This document shows, piece by piece, positions 55,626-64,000 of a stretch of DNA of 64,000 nucleotides; positions within the stretch are counted from its first letter, which is position 1; each line of letters begins with the position of its first letter. The notes beneath the pieces were generated by a model that was given only the letters and a program-made list of their open reading frames with translations, was not told the DNA's origin and made no database searches. Location: NCBI GenBank assembly GCA_945906725.1, contig CAMDRI010000001.1, positions 17,789 to 81,788 of the forward strand, read 5' to 3'. The position numbers and the translations under genes were made by a program. Origin of the DNA: Candidatus Kuenenia stuttgartensis (GTDB lineage Bacteria; Planctomycetota; Planctomycetia; Planctomycetales; Planctomycetaceae).

Positions 55626-56837
55626 ATGCCTCAGCTCACTTCAACTCTGTCCCGCCGCAATCTGTTGACCTCCGCCGCAATGGCCACTGGGCTCGCGATG
55701 CTGTCCGACGCCGTCGCGAAGGAAAACAATCCCGCTGCGAATGTCGTCGATCGCGGAGCCGACATCAAAATCAAATCGCTGCGAGGCTTTCGAGTCGGCA
55801 CGAAGGCGTACCTTAAGATTGAGACCAACCACGGCATCACCGGCTGGGGTGAAGTGACGGGTCTCGATCCGAATGTCGCGATCGCGTTGGCTCAATCGCT
55901 GTTTGAGTTGCTCGACGGCGAGAACCCGACGCGGATCGAGCATCTGTGGCAGAAGTTGTATCGTTCGCATCGCGATATGCGTGGCGGGCCGTTCATGACG
56001 CATGTGATCGCGGCGATCGACGTGGCGTTGTGGGACATCACCGGCAAGGCGTGGGGCGTGCCGGTCTATCGACTGCTCGGTGGACCGACGCGCGACAAGG
56101 TCCGCATGTATCCACACGCAAAGGCTCACAAGGCCGGCACCGGCGGGCCGCATCCGTACTCCGGCAATCCGCCCGACATTGAAAACCTCGTCAAGATGGT
56201 CAAGGACTCGCGCGAACGAGTCGGCAAGGACGGCACCGTGATGTTCGACGCGCACTGCGCGATCCCGCCCGCGATGCTGATTCAATTCGCGAACGCCATC
56301 GAACCGTATGACATCCTGTTCCTGGAAGAGGTCGCCGTCCCCGGCAATATCGAAGTCTTCAAGCGGCTGAAGCAGCACATCAAAATCCCAATGGCCACCG
56401 GCGAGCGCGACCGCACGATCTGGGAAATGCTGCCCTACCTCCACGAGCGTTGCATCGACATCCTGCAACCCGACTGTGCCCACACCGGCGGCATCACGCA
56501 GATGAAAAAGATCGCGACGCTCGCCGAGGCATACTTCGTCCCGCTGGCCCCGCACTGCACCTGCTCGGAACTCGGCCTCTCTGCCAGCCTCCACGCGGCG
56601 TTCGCGGTCCCGTTCCTCTTGATCCACGAAGGCTACCTCGACGGCCACCTGATGCCCGCCGGAGTCGCTCGCAAAAGCTGGGACCAAGACAAAGACGGCT
56701 ACGCGAGTTTGCCCCAAGGCCCCGGCCTCGGCGTGACCGTCGATGAGTCGATGTTCGAGAAGGTCAACGCCGACCCGAAACGCGTCTTCAAATGGCCGAA
56801 GCCAACGCTGCCGGACGGCGCGGTGCGGGATTACTGA
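55626..56837 (+). CDS. Mandelate racemase / muconate lactonizing enzyme family (enolase superfamily), Tat-like signal
   Basis: SRRNLLTSAAMATGLAML; TNHGITGWGEVTG, AIDVALWDITGKAWGVPVYRLLGG, MFDAHC, FLEEVAVPGN, DCAHTGGITQMKKIA. Confidence 0.9.
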   Translation: MPQLTSTLSRRNLLTSAAMATGLAMLSDAVAKENNPAANVVDRGADIKIKSLRGFRVGTKAYLKIETNHGITGWGEVTGLDPNVAIALAQSLFELLDGENPTRIEHLWQKLYRSHRDMRGGPFMTHVIAAIDVALWDITGKAWGVPVYRLLGGPTRDKVRMYPHAKAHKAGTGGPHPYSGNPPDIENLVKMVKDSRERVGKDGTVMFDAHCAIPPAMLIQFANAIEPYDILFLEEVAVPGNIEVFKRLKQHIKIPMATGERDRTIWEMLPYLHERCIDILQPDCAHTGGITQMKKIATLAEAYFVPLAPHCTCSELGLSASLHAAFAVPFLLIHEGYLDGHLMPAGVARKSWDQDKDGYASLPQGPGLGVTVDESMFEKVNADPKRVFKWPKPTLPDGAVRDY

Positions 56838-56878
56838 TTGGATCGAATGAATTCCGATCGAACGTCCATGTGAGGGAG

Positions 56879-57107
56879 CTAGGCATCCCTGTCGCTGGGC
56901 GGAATCTTACGACGCGAACCGACCAAAAAGTGTCCGACACGAAAAAGGAACCATGCGCCATAGCCACCAACAGAAGCACCGAGTCCGATTGCGATAAAGA
57001 GCGTTTTGCCACGGTCGAGAAGTGAAATCGTCATCGGCAACGCAATGATCGCTCCGATAGCGAAGAAGGCGATGATGCAAACCATGAACTTTCTAGATTC
57101 GCGTGCC
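56879..57107 (-). CDS. Small two-TM membrane protein
   Basis: MVCIIAFFAIGAIIALPMTISLLDRGKTLFIAIGLGASVGGYGAWFLFRVGHFLVGSRRK; exact start uncertain. Confidence 0.4.
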
Positions 57108-57267
57108 ACGGAATCCCTCTTGGTGCCTTTTTCGTTTAAAACATTAGAACCAAAAAGGCACGAAGGCACAAAGAGGAAAGGCAAGCCGTCACTTGCTTGC
57201 TCGGCGTCGGGTTGAAACCATGTCTGCCCGGATGGTTTCCACGATTCACCACTCGAAAGGTTTGACC

Positions 57268-58293
57268 GTGAAGATTCGATTGGCTCTGTGCTTGATGGTT
57301 GTTGGTTTCGGATTCGGTTTGAACGGCTCGTCCGCAAAGGCTGCTGATCCGTGGATTGTGTTCGAGGGAGGCGACGGGCCGGGCAAGGGGAAGCACATCG
57401 TGCTCATCAGCGGCGATGACGAGTATCGCTCGGAAGAAGCGCTGCCGCAGTTGGCGAAGATTCTCTCCAAGCATCACGGCTTCAAATGCACGGTGCTGTT
57501 CCCGATTGATCCGGCGGATGGCTCGATCAAGCCGGATCATCAGACCAACATTCCGGGGACCGAGTCGTTGAAGACGGCCGATCTGGCGATTCTGGGACTG
57601 CGGTTCCGCAATCTGCCGGATGAGCAGATGCAGCCGTTCGTCGATTACATCGAAGCGGGCAAGCCGGTGATCGGCCTGCGGACTTCGACGCACGCTTTCA
57701 ACATTCCGAAAGGCCGCAAGTTCGAGAAGTACGGCTGGACCTACGGCGGCAAAGAGTACGAGCAAGGCTTCGGTCGACAGGTGCTCGGTGAGACGTGGAT
57801 CAGCCATCACGGGCATCACGCGGTCGAGGGAACTCGCGGCATCCTGGTGAAGGACCAAACTGCGCACCCGATTCTGTGCGGACTCAAAGACGGAGACATC
57901 TTCGGCACGACGGACGTTTACGGCGTGCGGTTGCCGCTACCAGGAGACAGTCAACCGCTGGTCCTCGGTCAAGTCACCGAGACGCTCAAAGACGACAGCA
58001 AGCCGGTCGAGGGAAAGAAGAACGACCCGCTGATGCCAGTCGCCTGGACCAAGTCGTACAAAAGCGAGAGCGGCAAAGTCGCTCGCGTCTTCACGACCAC
58101 GATGGGAGCCTCCGAAGACCTGCTGTGGGAGGGAACTCGCCGATTGATCGTCAACGCCGCCTTCTGGTGTTTGTTGATGGAAGACAAGATTTTACCGAAG
58201 TCGAAGGTCGATCTGGTCGGCGACTTCAAACCGCTGCGATTCAAATTCGGTGGCTTCAGGAAAGGCGTGAAGCCGGAAGACCTGCTGAAGTGA
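57268..58293 (+). CDS. ThuA-like domain protein (exported)
   Basis: GTG 57268 after AAAGG; signal peptide; GKHIVLISGDDEYRSEEALPQLAKILSKHHGF, IGLRTSTHAF, HHAVEGTRGI. Confidence 0.8.
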   Translation: MKIRLALCLMVVGFGFGLNGSSAKAADPWIVFEGGDGPGKGKHIVLISGDDEYRSEEALPQLAKILSKHHGFKCTVLFPIDPADGSIKPDHQTNIPGTESLKTADLAILGLRFRNLPDEQMQPFVDYIEAGKPVIGLRTSTHAFNIPKGRKFEKYGWTYGGKEYEQGFGRQVLGETWISHHGHHAVEGTRGILVKDQTAHPILCGLKDGDIFGTTDVYGVRLPLPGDSQPLVLGQVTETLKDDSKPVEGKKNDPLMPVAWTKSYKSESGKVARVFTTTMGASEDLLWEGTRRLIVNAAFWCLLMEDKILPKSKVDLVGDFKPLRFKFGGFRKGVKPEDLLK

Positions 58294-58308
58294 TCGCTGC
58301 GAGAAATC

Positions 58309-58347
58309 AAAAAGCCCGGTGGTCCTCGCGGATCACCGGGCTTTTTT
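58309..58347. terminator. Bidirectional terminator
   Basis: AAAAAGCCCGGTG-gtcctcgcggat-CACCGGGCTTTTTT between convergent thuA-like gene and fusA. Confidence 0.75.
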
Positions 58348-58370
58348 GTGCTCATTGCTAAACTGGCCGG

Positions 58371-60509
58371 CTATTTCGCAGCGACGAGTTGCTTGGCCTT
58401 CTTCGGGTCTTTGTCGGCTCGGCGTCGTTCAACGACCTCGTCCTGCAGGCTACGCGGGAGCAGCTTGTACCGGCAGAACTCCATCGTGAAGCCACCCTTG
58501 CCTTGGGTCATCGAGCGAAGCTCGTTGGCGTAGTCGAACATTTCGGCCAGCGGGACTTCGGCGTTGACGACACCGATGCCCATATTGGTCGCCGTCTCGG
58601 TGATCAAGCCTCGCTTGCTGCTCAAGTGGCCGCAGACGCCTCCTTGGTATTCCTCGGGGACTTCGACTTCCAGCTTCATGATCGGCTCGAGCAGGCCGAG
58701 ATGCGCGTCCTTTAGGATTTCTCGCATCGCCGATTGACCGCAGATGCGGAACGCCATTTCGGATGAATCGACATCATGATAGCTGCCGTCTTCCAGTTCG
58801 ATTTGCACGCCGACCACTTCGCATTCACAGAGCGGACCCTTCACCAACGAGAGCTGCATTCCGTCATCAACTGGCTTGATGTATTCCTTCGGAATACGGC
58901 CCTGCGTAACTTCGTTGAGGAAGACGTATGTCTCCGCAGAGCCTTCCGGCAGCGGGGTCATCTTGCCGACGATGTGAGCGTATTGGCCCGAACCGCCGGT
59001 CTGCTTCTTGTGCTTGTAGTTGAAGGCGACCGCCTTGGTCGGCGTCTCTTTGTAGGCGACTTTCGGTTCGCCGACGATGCACTCGACTTTGTACTCGCGC
59101 TTGATCCGCTCGGTGTAGATTTCGAGATGCAATTGTCCCATGCCGGCGATGAGAGTCTCACCGGTTTCCGGATCGGACTGCACATGGAAAGTCGGGTCTT
59201 CGCGACGGAAGCGTTCCAGTGCCTTCGACAACCTGTCGGCCCCGTCGCGTTCAGCGGCTTCGATCGAGAGGCGGATGACCGGATCCGGAACAAAGATGCT
59301 TTCGAGCGCGTAGTTGACGTGTTCGCCACAGTATGTGTCACCCGATGCGCACTCGACTCCGACGGCCGCAACGATGTCGCCGGGGCCGGCGATATCGATG
59401 TCTGCGCGATTATTCGCGTGCATGCGAACGATGCGGCCGAAGCGTTGTCGTTTGCCAGTACGGGTGTTGGTGTAGCTTTCGCCTTTGACCATGCTCCCTT
59501 GGTAAATCCGCATGAAGGTCAACTGCCCGAATTGTTCGACGACGGTTTTGAATGCCATGCAAACCAGCGGATCTTTGTCGCTCTTGGTGAGCGTGATCTT
59601 GGCGGCGTCTTCGGCTTCGCCTTCGACTTTCTTGTGGTCGATGTTCGTCACAAGGACCGTACGATCCAGCGGGCTGGGCAGGTAATACGTCACTGCGTCG
59701 AGCAGCTCTTGCACGCCCTTGTTGCGATACGCTGTCCCCATCATGACCGGAGTGATCTCTTGCGAGAGGGTCGCTTCGCGGATCAACGTCCGAATTTGAT
59801 CGACGGGAATTTCACGCTCTTCGAGCAGCGATTCCATCAAACTGTCATCGAACATCGAGAGCGCTTCGAGCATCTCTTGCCGAGCGGTCGAGGCTTGTTC
59901 GGTGTAGCCTTCGGGAATCGCTTCGCGGCGAGTGGTTTCACCATCCTCGCCATCAAAGTAGATCGCCTGCATCGTGACGAGGTCGATCACACCTGCGAAG
60001 TCAGACTCGGCACCCATCGGAAGCTGAATCGGCACCGGGGTGACATGTAGTTTGTCTTTGATTTGTTGAGTGACTTTGAACGGGTTGGCTCCGACGCGAT
60101 CCATCTTGTTAATGAACGCGATCCGCGGAATGCGATACCGCTTCATCTGACGATCGACGGTCAGCGATTGGCTCTGCACGCCGCCGACGGCGCACAGCAC
60201 CAGCACGGCTCCGTCGAGTACGCGCAGCGAGCGTTCGACTTCGACGGTGAAGTCCACGTGGCCTGGCGTGTCGATCAGGTTGACGGTGTAGTCGCCCCAC
60301 TGCACCTGCGTCGCGGCGGCGGTGATAGTGATACCCTTCTCGCGTTCCAGCTCCATGTGGTCCATCGTGGCCCCACCGTCACGGCCTTTGACCTCGTGCA
60401 TCGCGTGAATGCGACCGGAGTAAAACAGGATGCGTTCAGACAAGGTGGTCTTGCCGGAGTCGATGTGGGCCGAGATGCCGATGTTGCGAACTTTCGTGAG
60501 GTCAGACAT
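58371..60509 (-). CDS. fusA: Elongation factor G, spd/mitochondrial EFG1-like subtype
   Basis: NIGISAHIDSGKTTLSERILFYSGRIHAMHEVKGRDGGATMDHMELEREKGITI, IDTPGHVDFTVEVERSLRVLDGAVLVLCAVGGVQSQ. Confidence 0.95.
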   Translation of the reverse strand: MSDLTKVRNIGISAHIDSGKTTLSERILFYSGRIHAMHEVKGRDGGATMDHMELEREKGITITAAATQVQWGDYTVNLIDTPGHVDFTVEVERSLRVLDGAVLVLCAVGGVQSQSLTVDRQMKRYRIPRIAFINKMDRVGANPFKVTQQIKDKLHVTPVPIQLPMGAESDFAGVIDLVTMQAIYFDGEDGETTRREAIPEGYTEQASTARQEMLEALSMFDDSLMESLLEEREIPVDQIRTLIREATLSQEITPVMMGTAYRNKGVQELLDAVTYYLPSPLDRTVLVTNIDHKKVEGEAEDAAKITLTKSDKDPLVCMAFKTVVEQFGQLTFMRIYQGSMVKGESYTNTRTGKRQRFGRIVRMHANNRADIDIAGPGDIVAAVGVECASGDTYCGEHVNYALESIFVPDPVIRLSIEAAERDGADRLSKALERFRREDPTFHVQSDPETGETLIAGMGQLHLEIYTERIKREYKVECIVGEPKVAYKETPTKAVAFNYKHKKQTGGSGQYAHIVGKMTPLPEGSAETYVFLNEVTQGRIPKEYIKPVDDGMQLSLVKGPLCECEVVGVQIELEDGSYHDVDSSEMAFRICGQSAMREILKDAHLGLLEPIMKLEVEVPEEYQGGVCGHLSSKRGLITETATNMGIGVVNAEVPLAEMFDYANELRSMTQGKGGFTMEFCRYKLLPRSLQDEVVERRRADKDPKKAKQLVAAK

Positions 60510-61068
60510 GGAACGTCACCCTGGGGTTGGGAGCCTTTCAAACTGAATCATTCTTGGTTCGGCCGCCGGAACGTCCAGTGGCCTTTGGTTGTAAAAACAC
60601 CATCAGTCGCGAGGCCCTTGGGCTTCTTGACTCGGAGAACAAACTGGTCGTCGTTGGGAACTTGGCAGGCACTGCGAGATCAATCTCGCGGTGTAGCCGG
60701 GAAAGGCATCTCGACTTGGCCAACTCTGTTGGCCCAGGAGACTCTGCGAAGAAACCAGGAACGGGCGAAAGAGTGGCGGGCGAGACGCTAGCTCAGGAGC
60801 ATCTCAAACTGATTGATTGGTAAGAATTTCACCGCAACCATGATCAGCTCTCGTCAATGCGCCTGAATCAATCCTGGTGAGCAACTTGGGTGGGTTTCGC
60901 GGCCAATGTCCGACGTTGAGTAACACCCCTCGACCAACAAGGTCCGCGAAAAGGGTCGGCAAAGTACCGTTCTTTTCGACATCTGAAAAGAGGAATCTTC
61001 GGTTTTCATCGAAGATTTGTGAAATTTGGCCCTCGCCAATCTTGGAGGAATCGGCCAGTTTGCCGGAC

Positions 61069-62037
61069 TCACAAAGGCATCGTCTCCAGCAACACAGTGC
61101 CAGCCGTAGGCTCAATGACGACAGGTCCGCAGGCGGCCGGGATCACCAGCGACTCGCCGGCGGCCAATGGTTCGCGCCCCGTGGAGGACACAATTTGCGC
61201 GTGGCCGTCGATCAGCGACAGGATGCGACAGCGATCTTCCTCCGGCAATCGAAAGTGAGTTGCCTGTTTGTGACAACGCCAAACAAAGTGCTCTGTTCGG
61301 ATCAACTCCTCACTGAGTCCGTTGGCCGCGGCCAGCTGTTGCGGTGCCAGCGGTGAGACCGGACCACAGGTGAAGTCGATGCACTGCAATGCAGATTCAA
61401 CATGCAGCGGGCGCAAGCGGCCGTGTGTGTCGCGGCGGTTCCAGTCGAACAGTCGAAAAGTCACGTCGCTGGGTTGCTGAATTTCGGCGAGAGCAACACC
61501 GGCTCCGATTGCGTGAACCGTGCCAGCCGGAACCGAGATCACGTCACCGACACGTGCGGGAATCGAGTGCAAACACTGCTCGACAGTGCCAGCCGCGAGA
61601 TGCTGTTCGAGTGTGGCGCGGTCGACGCCCGATCTTAGACCGACAAACAAGCGGCGATTCGGCTCAGCGGCAAGGATCAACCACGCTTCGGATTTGCCGT
61701 GCTGACCGGGAGCCAGCGTCGCGGCCTGGGCGTCGTTCGGGTGAACTTGAACAGACATCGTCTCAGCGGCATCGAGGAACTTGAACAACAGAGGAAACTG
61801 CCCACAGGCCGCGTGTCTGCCGAGCAATTCGTCGGGATGCTCGCACACCAAATCGTGAAGCGAGCGTCCGTCAAAGGGACCGCCGTGGACTCGGCTTTGA
61901 TCTTCGCCGAGATCAACGACCTCCCAACTTTCCGCCCAACCGGTAGTGCTCTGATTCTGCTTTCGCCACAAATTGGCCAATCGCTGCCCGCCCCACGGGC
62001 GCTGTTTAAACAAGGGCAGCAAGCGGAGTGGCGGCAT
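61069..62037 (-). CDS. manA: Mannose-6-phosphate isomerase, class I
   Basis: [80 protein letters not shown]. Confidence 0.92.
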   Translation of the reverse strand: MPPLRLLPLFKQRPWGGQRLANLWRKQNQSTTGWAESWEVVDLGEDQSRVHGGPFDGRSLHDLVCEHPDELLGRHAACGQFPLLFKFLDAAETMSVQVHPNDAQAATLAPGQHGKSEAWLILAAEPNRRLFVGLRSGVDRATLEQHLAAGTVEQCLHSIPARVGDVISVPAGTVHAIGAGVALAEIQQPSDVTFRLFDWNRRDTHGRLRPLHVESALQCIDFTCGPVSPLAPQQLAAANGLSEELIRTEHFVWRCHKQATHFRLPEEDRCRILSLIDGHAQIVSSTGREPLAAGESLVIPAACGPVVIEPTAGTVLLETMPL

Positions 62038-62186
62038 CGTGCGAAGTACGCTCGAGAAGAAAATCAATGTTTACTCGTGAATCCGACACGGGACTATAGT
62101 CCGTCCCCTCAATTCACCGAAGACGACTCGCTGGGGATTCTCTCACGGCGAGCATCCACAAAGTCACGAACACAAGGAGGTGACTT

Positions 62187-62390
62187 ATGCCGACGAACGA
62201 TCCGCCTTCCGGTCTGCCGCCTGGTGAGCTTCCGATGGTTGAAGTTTGGCTGGAGATCGGCGATTCGCTCCGCTTGGGCGATCGCGTCTTGCGAGTGCTC
62301 GACACTGAAGGCGAAGACACGATGCTGCGGTTGGAGCCTGCGACGCCAGAAGATGACGACGAAACTCGTTGGGCGGAGTTGCCACGTTGA
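62187..62390 (+). CDS. Small hypothetical protein (67 aa)
   Basis: AAGGAGGTGA-cttATG consensus Shine-Dalgarno; [35 protein letters not shown]. Confidence 0.65.
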   Translation: MPTNDPPSGLPPGELPMVEVWLEIGDSLRLGDRVLRVLDTEGEDTMLRLEPATPEDDDETRWAELPR

Positions 62391-62502
62391 GCGCGACGGG
62401 GCGGAGTCTTTGTTTAGGCCCCTGCGAGTATCGTTGATGCTCTTCGGGAAACCACGACAGCGGCCTGAAAAAGATTCCGGCCTCCTTTACACTCCCGCGA
62501 CT

Positions 62503-63435
62503 ATGACGCACTTCATTGAACGATTGAATGCCTCCGTGCGACGCACGGGGACGGCCGCGCTGGTGGGACTCGACCCGCGATTCGATCAGCTTCCTCAGAA
62601 CGTGATTGCCGCTGCCAAACAGCGAGCGACCTCCGAACGAACGATCCAGGCGACGGCGTTTGAGGAATTCTGTTGCCGGATCATCGACGTCGTCGCCCCG
62701 CTGGTTCCGGCCGTGAAGCCGCAGGCGGCGTTCTTTGAGGAGCTTGGACCGGACGGCTGCGTCGCGCTGGCGAATGTCATGCGACATGCTCGGCGAGCTG
62801 GCTTGATCGTGATCTGCGATGCCAAGCGTGGCGACATCGGCTCGACGGCCGAGGCGTATGCTCGCGGCTATTTGGCAGGAGCCGACCCCAATGCGGCGGC
62901 TTGGGCGGCGGATGCGTTGACCGTGAATCCGTACCTCGGTCGCGACACGCTCGAACCGTTCGTGAAGGTCGCGGCGGAACGAGGAGCCGGGTTGTACGTC
63001 CTGGTCCGCACCAGCAATCCTGGAGCGGGGACGTTGCAGGATCGCGTGACCGACGGCACGCCGGTCTACCGGCACGTCGCGCGGATCGTCGAAGAGTTGT
63101 CGCTCGCGACGCTGTGCAAGTCGGGAGTCGCGGGTGATGACTTCGGCTGCGTCGGTGCGGTGGTTGGGGCGACCTATCCGCAGGAGTTGGCCGAACTGCG
63201 TGAAGTCATGCCGCATGTTCCATTGCTCGTGCCGGGCTACGGAGCTCAAGGTGGCAGCGCGGCGGATGTACTTGCCGCGTTCCGACCTGATGGGCTAGGC
63301 GGGCTCATCAACAGTTCGCGAGCGATCAACTTCGCTCACACGCGCGAACCATATCGCAGTCAGTTTGGCCCGGATCGCTGGGAAGACGCGGTCGCGGCAG
63401 CGACACGGGACATGATCGCCGAGTTGCACTTGTAG
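62503..63435 (+). CDS. pyrF: Orotidine 5'-phosphate decarboxylase
   Basis: [93 protein letters not shown]. Confidence 0.92.
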   Translation: MTHFIERLNASVRRTGTAALVGLDPRFDQLPQNVIAAAKQRATSERTIQATAFEEFCCRIIDVVAPLVPAVKPQAAFFEELGPDGCVALANVMRHARRAGLIVICDAKRGDIGSTAEAYARGYLAGADPNAAAWAADALTVNPYLGRDTLEPFVKVAAERGAGLYVLVRTSNPGAGTLQDRVTDGTPVYRHVARIVEELSLATLCKSGVAGDDFGCVGAVVGATYPQELAELREVMPHVPLLVPGYGAQGGSAADVLAAFRPDGLGGLINSSRAINFAHTREPYRSQFGPDRWEDAVAAATRDMIAELHL

Positions 63436-63500
63436 GATGGGCACTCTTGCCCGTCTGCTTCGTGGTGGAACACAGGACGGGCATTCGTGCCCATCCTACA
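63431..63500. repeat. Palindromic TGTAGGATGGGCA...TGCCCATCCTACA repeat, overlaps pyrF stop
   Basis: TGTAGGATGGGCACTCTTGCCCGTC ... GACGGGCATTCGTGCCCATCCTACA. Confidence 0.9.
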
Positions 63501-63870
63501 ATCGGCATCGTCGGCACGGTCTGAACAATTGGCGTGTTGCGTCCGATCAGCGTTTTGCGTTTGACCGTTGCTCCGCGAGCGACCGGTACTTCACGAAGGA
63601 CCGGCGTTTTGCGTGTGATCCGCGTGTCGCGAAGATTGAGCATGTCTGCCGCGACGTCTGTGAGAATCGTGCGGAACGATCCGCAATTCATCAGTCTGAG
63701 CATCAAGCCGGTCGATCCGAGAATGCACTCAGTTCTCGCGAACCCGGTTGGACCGCAACCCGCGTTCGTGAGGGCCGTGCTGTGAAATCGAGTTGGGGGA
63801 TCCGTTTCGCATTTCGAGCGACGGTCTCTTTCAGCCCGCCTTGTGAGTGTGCGCCCTCCAGGACCATGCC

Positions 63871-64000
63871 TTAAGTTGGGCCGGTCGTGGCGGCCCGGCG
63901 TTCAGCTCGGCGGGCGGTTCTTCGGGCGTAGCGGTCGCGGCGTTCTTCGCGGCGGTATTCGCGGATGGCTTCTGGGTGTGCGGCGGCCCATCGGTCGGGA
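63871..64000 (-). CDS. Partial CDS, basic/charged C-terminus, runs off window
   Basis: Reverse-strand open frame ends ...PDRWAAAHPEAIREYRREERRDRYARRTARRAERRAATTGPT-stop; no start in window. Confidence 0.4.
   Translation of the reverse strand, partial: PDRWAAAHPEAIREYRREERRDRYARRTARRAERRAATTGPT

Noticed and set aside
55641-56717. 358-aa minus-strand ORF
   Set aside because: Antisense to the enolase-superfamily gene.
58776-60050. 424-aa plus-strand ORF
   Set aside because: Antisense to fusA.
60527-60823. 98-aa plus-strand ORF upstream of fusA
   Set aside because: No recognisable start signal or domain, low-complexity composition; more likely the fusA 5' region.
63326-63706. 126-aa minus-strand ORF with TP-x-x repeats
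   Set aside because: Its C-terminal half is encoded by the 63431-63500 palindromic element and by antisense pyrF; the remainder is too short to call.
1-64000. CRISPR array, tRNA/rRNA genes, integrase/transposase, phage genes
   Set aside because: Looked for regular direct repeats with spacers, tRNA-like cloverleaf/TΨC patterns and recombinase motifs; none seen by eye. A tRNAscan/CRISPR finder run would be decisive.

Overview
This is a high-GC window whose gene content (DUF1501, ThuA, TgpA/DUF58, spd-type EF-G, many short 'CPMC' or zinc-ribbon secreted/membrane proteins) looks planctomycetal; that affiliation is an inference. Its centre (about 13.5-33.3 kb, all minus strand) is a continuous respiratory cluster: Rieske protein, split b6f-like cytochrome b, an octaheme cytochrome c, a cupredoxin-like lipoprotein, a diheme cytochrome c, cox2/cox1/ctaA/ctaB/cox3/cox4, an ABC transporter pair, SCO and DUF420. 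The flanks carry ordinary metabolic and envelope genes (xdhC, eboE, leuD, DUF1501, nif3, mrp, deoA/punA, eutB, threonine aldolase, fusA, manA, pyrF and others). The most unusual signals are: (1) a gene joining an HExxH zincin-like domain to an S9/DPP-IV peptidase; (2) the b6f-like quinol complex with eight CxxCH motifs, a conserved heme-cn-type cysteine and an APWY Qo motif; (3) several families of short palindromic or 7-bp-periodic repeats between genes, two of which appear inserted in frame inside enzyme genes (eutB and punA); (4) reiterated S-x-x-[DE]-[ILM] helical motifs in the Rieske N-terminus and in a second protein. I saw no CRISPR array, rRNA, tRNA, integrase or transposase. All product calls come from reading motifs in the translations; no database search was run.
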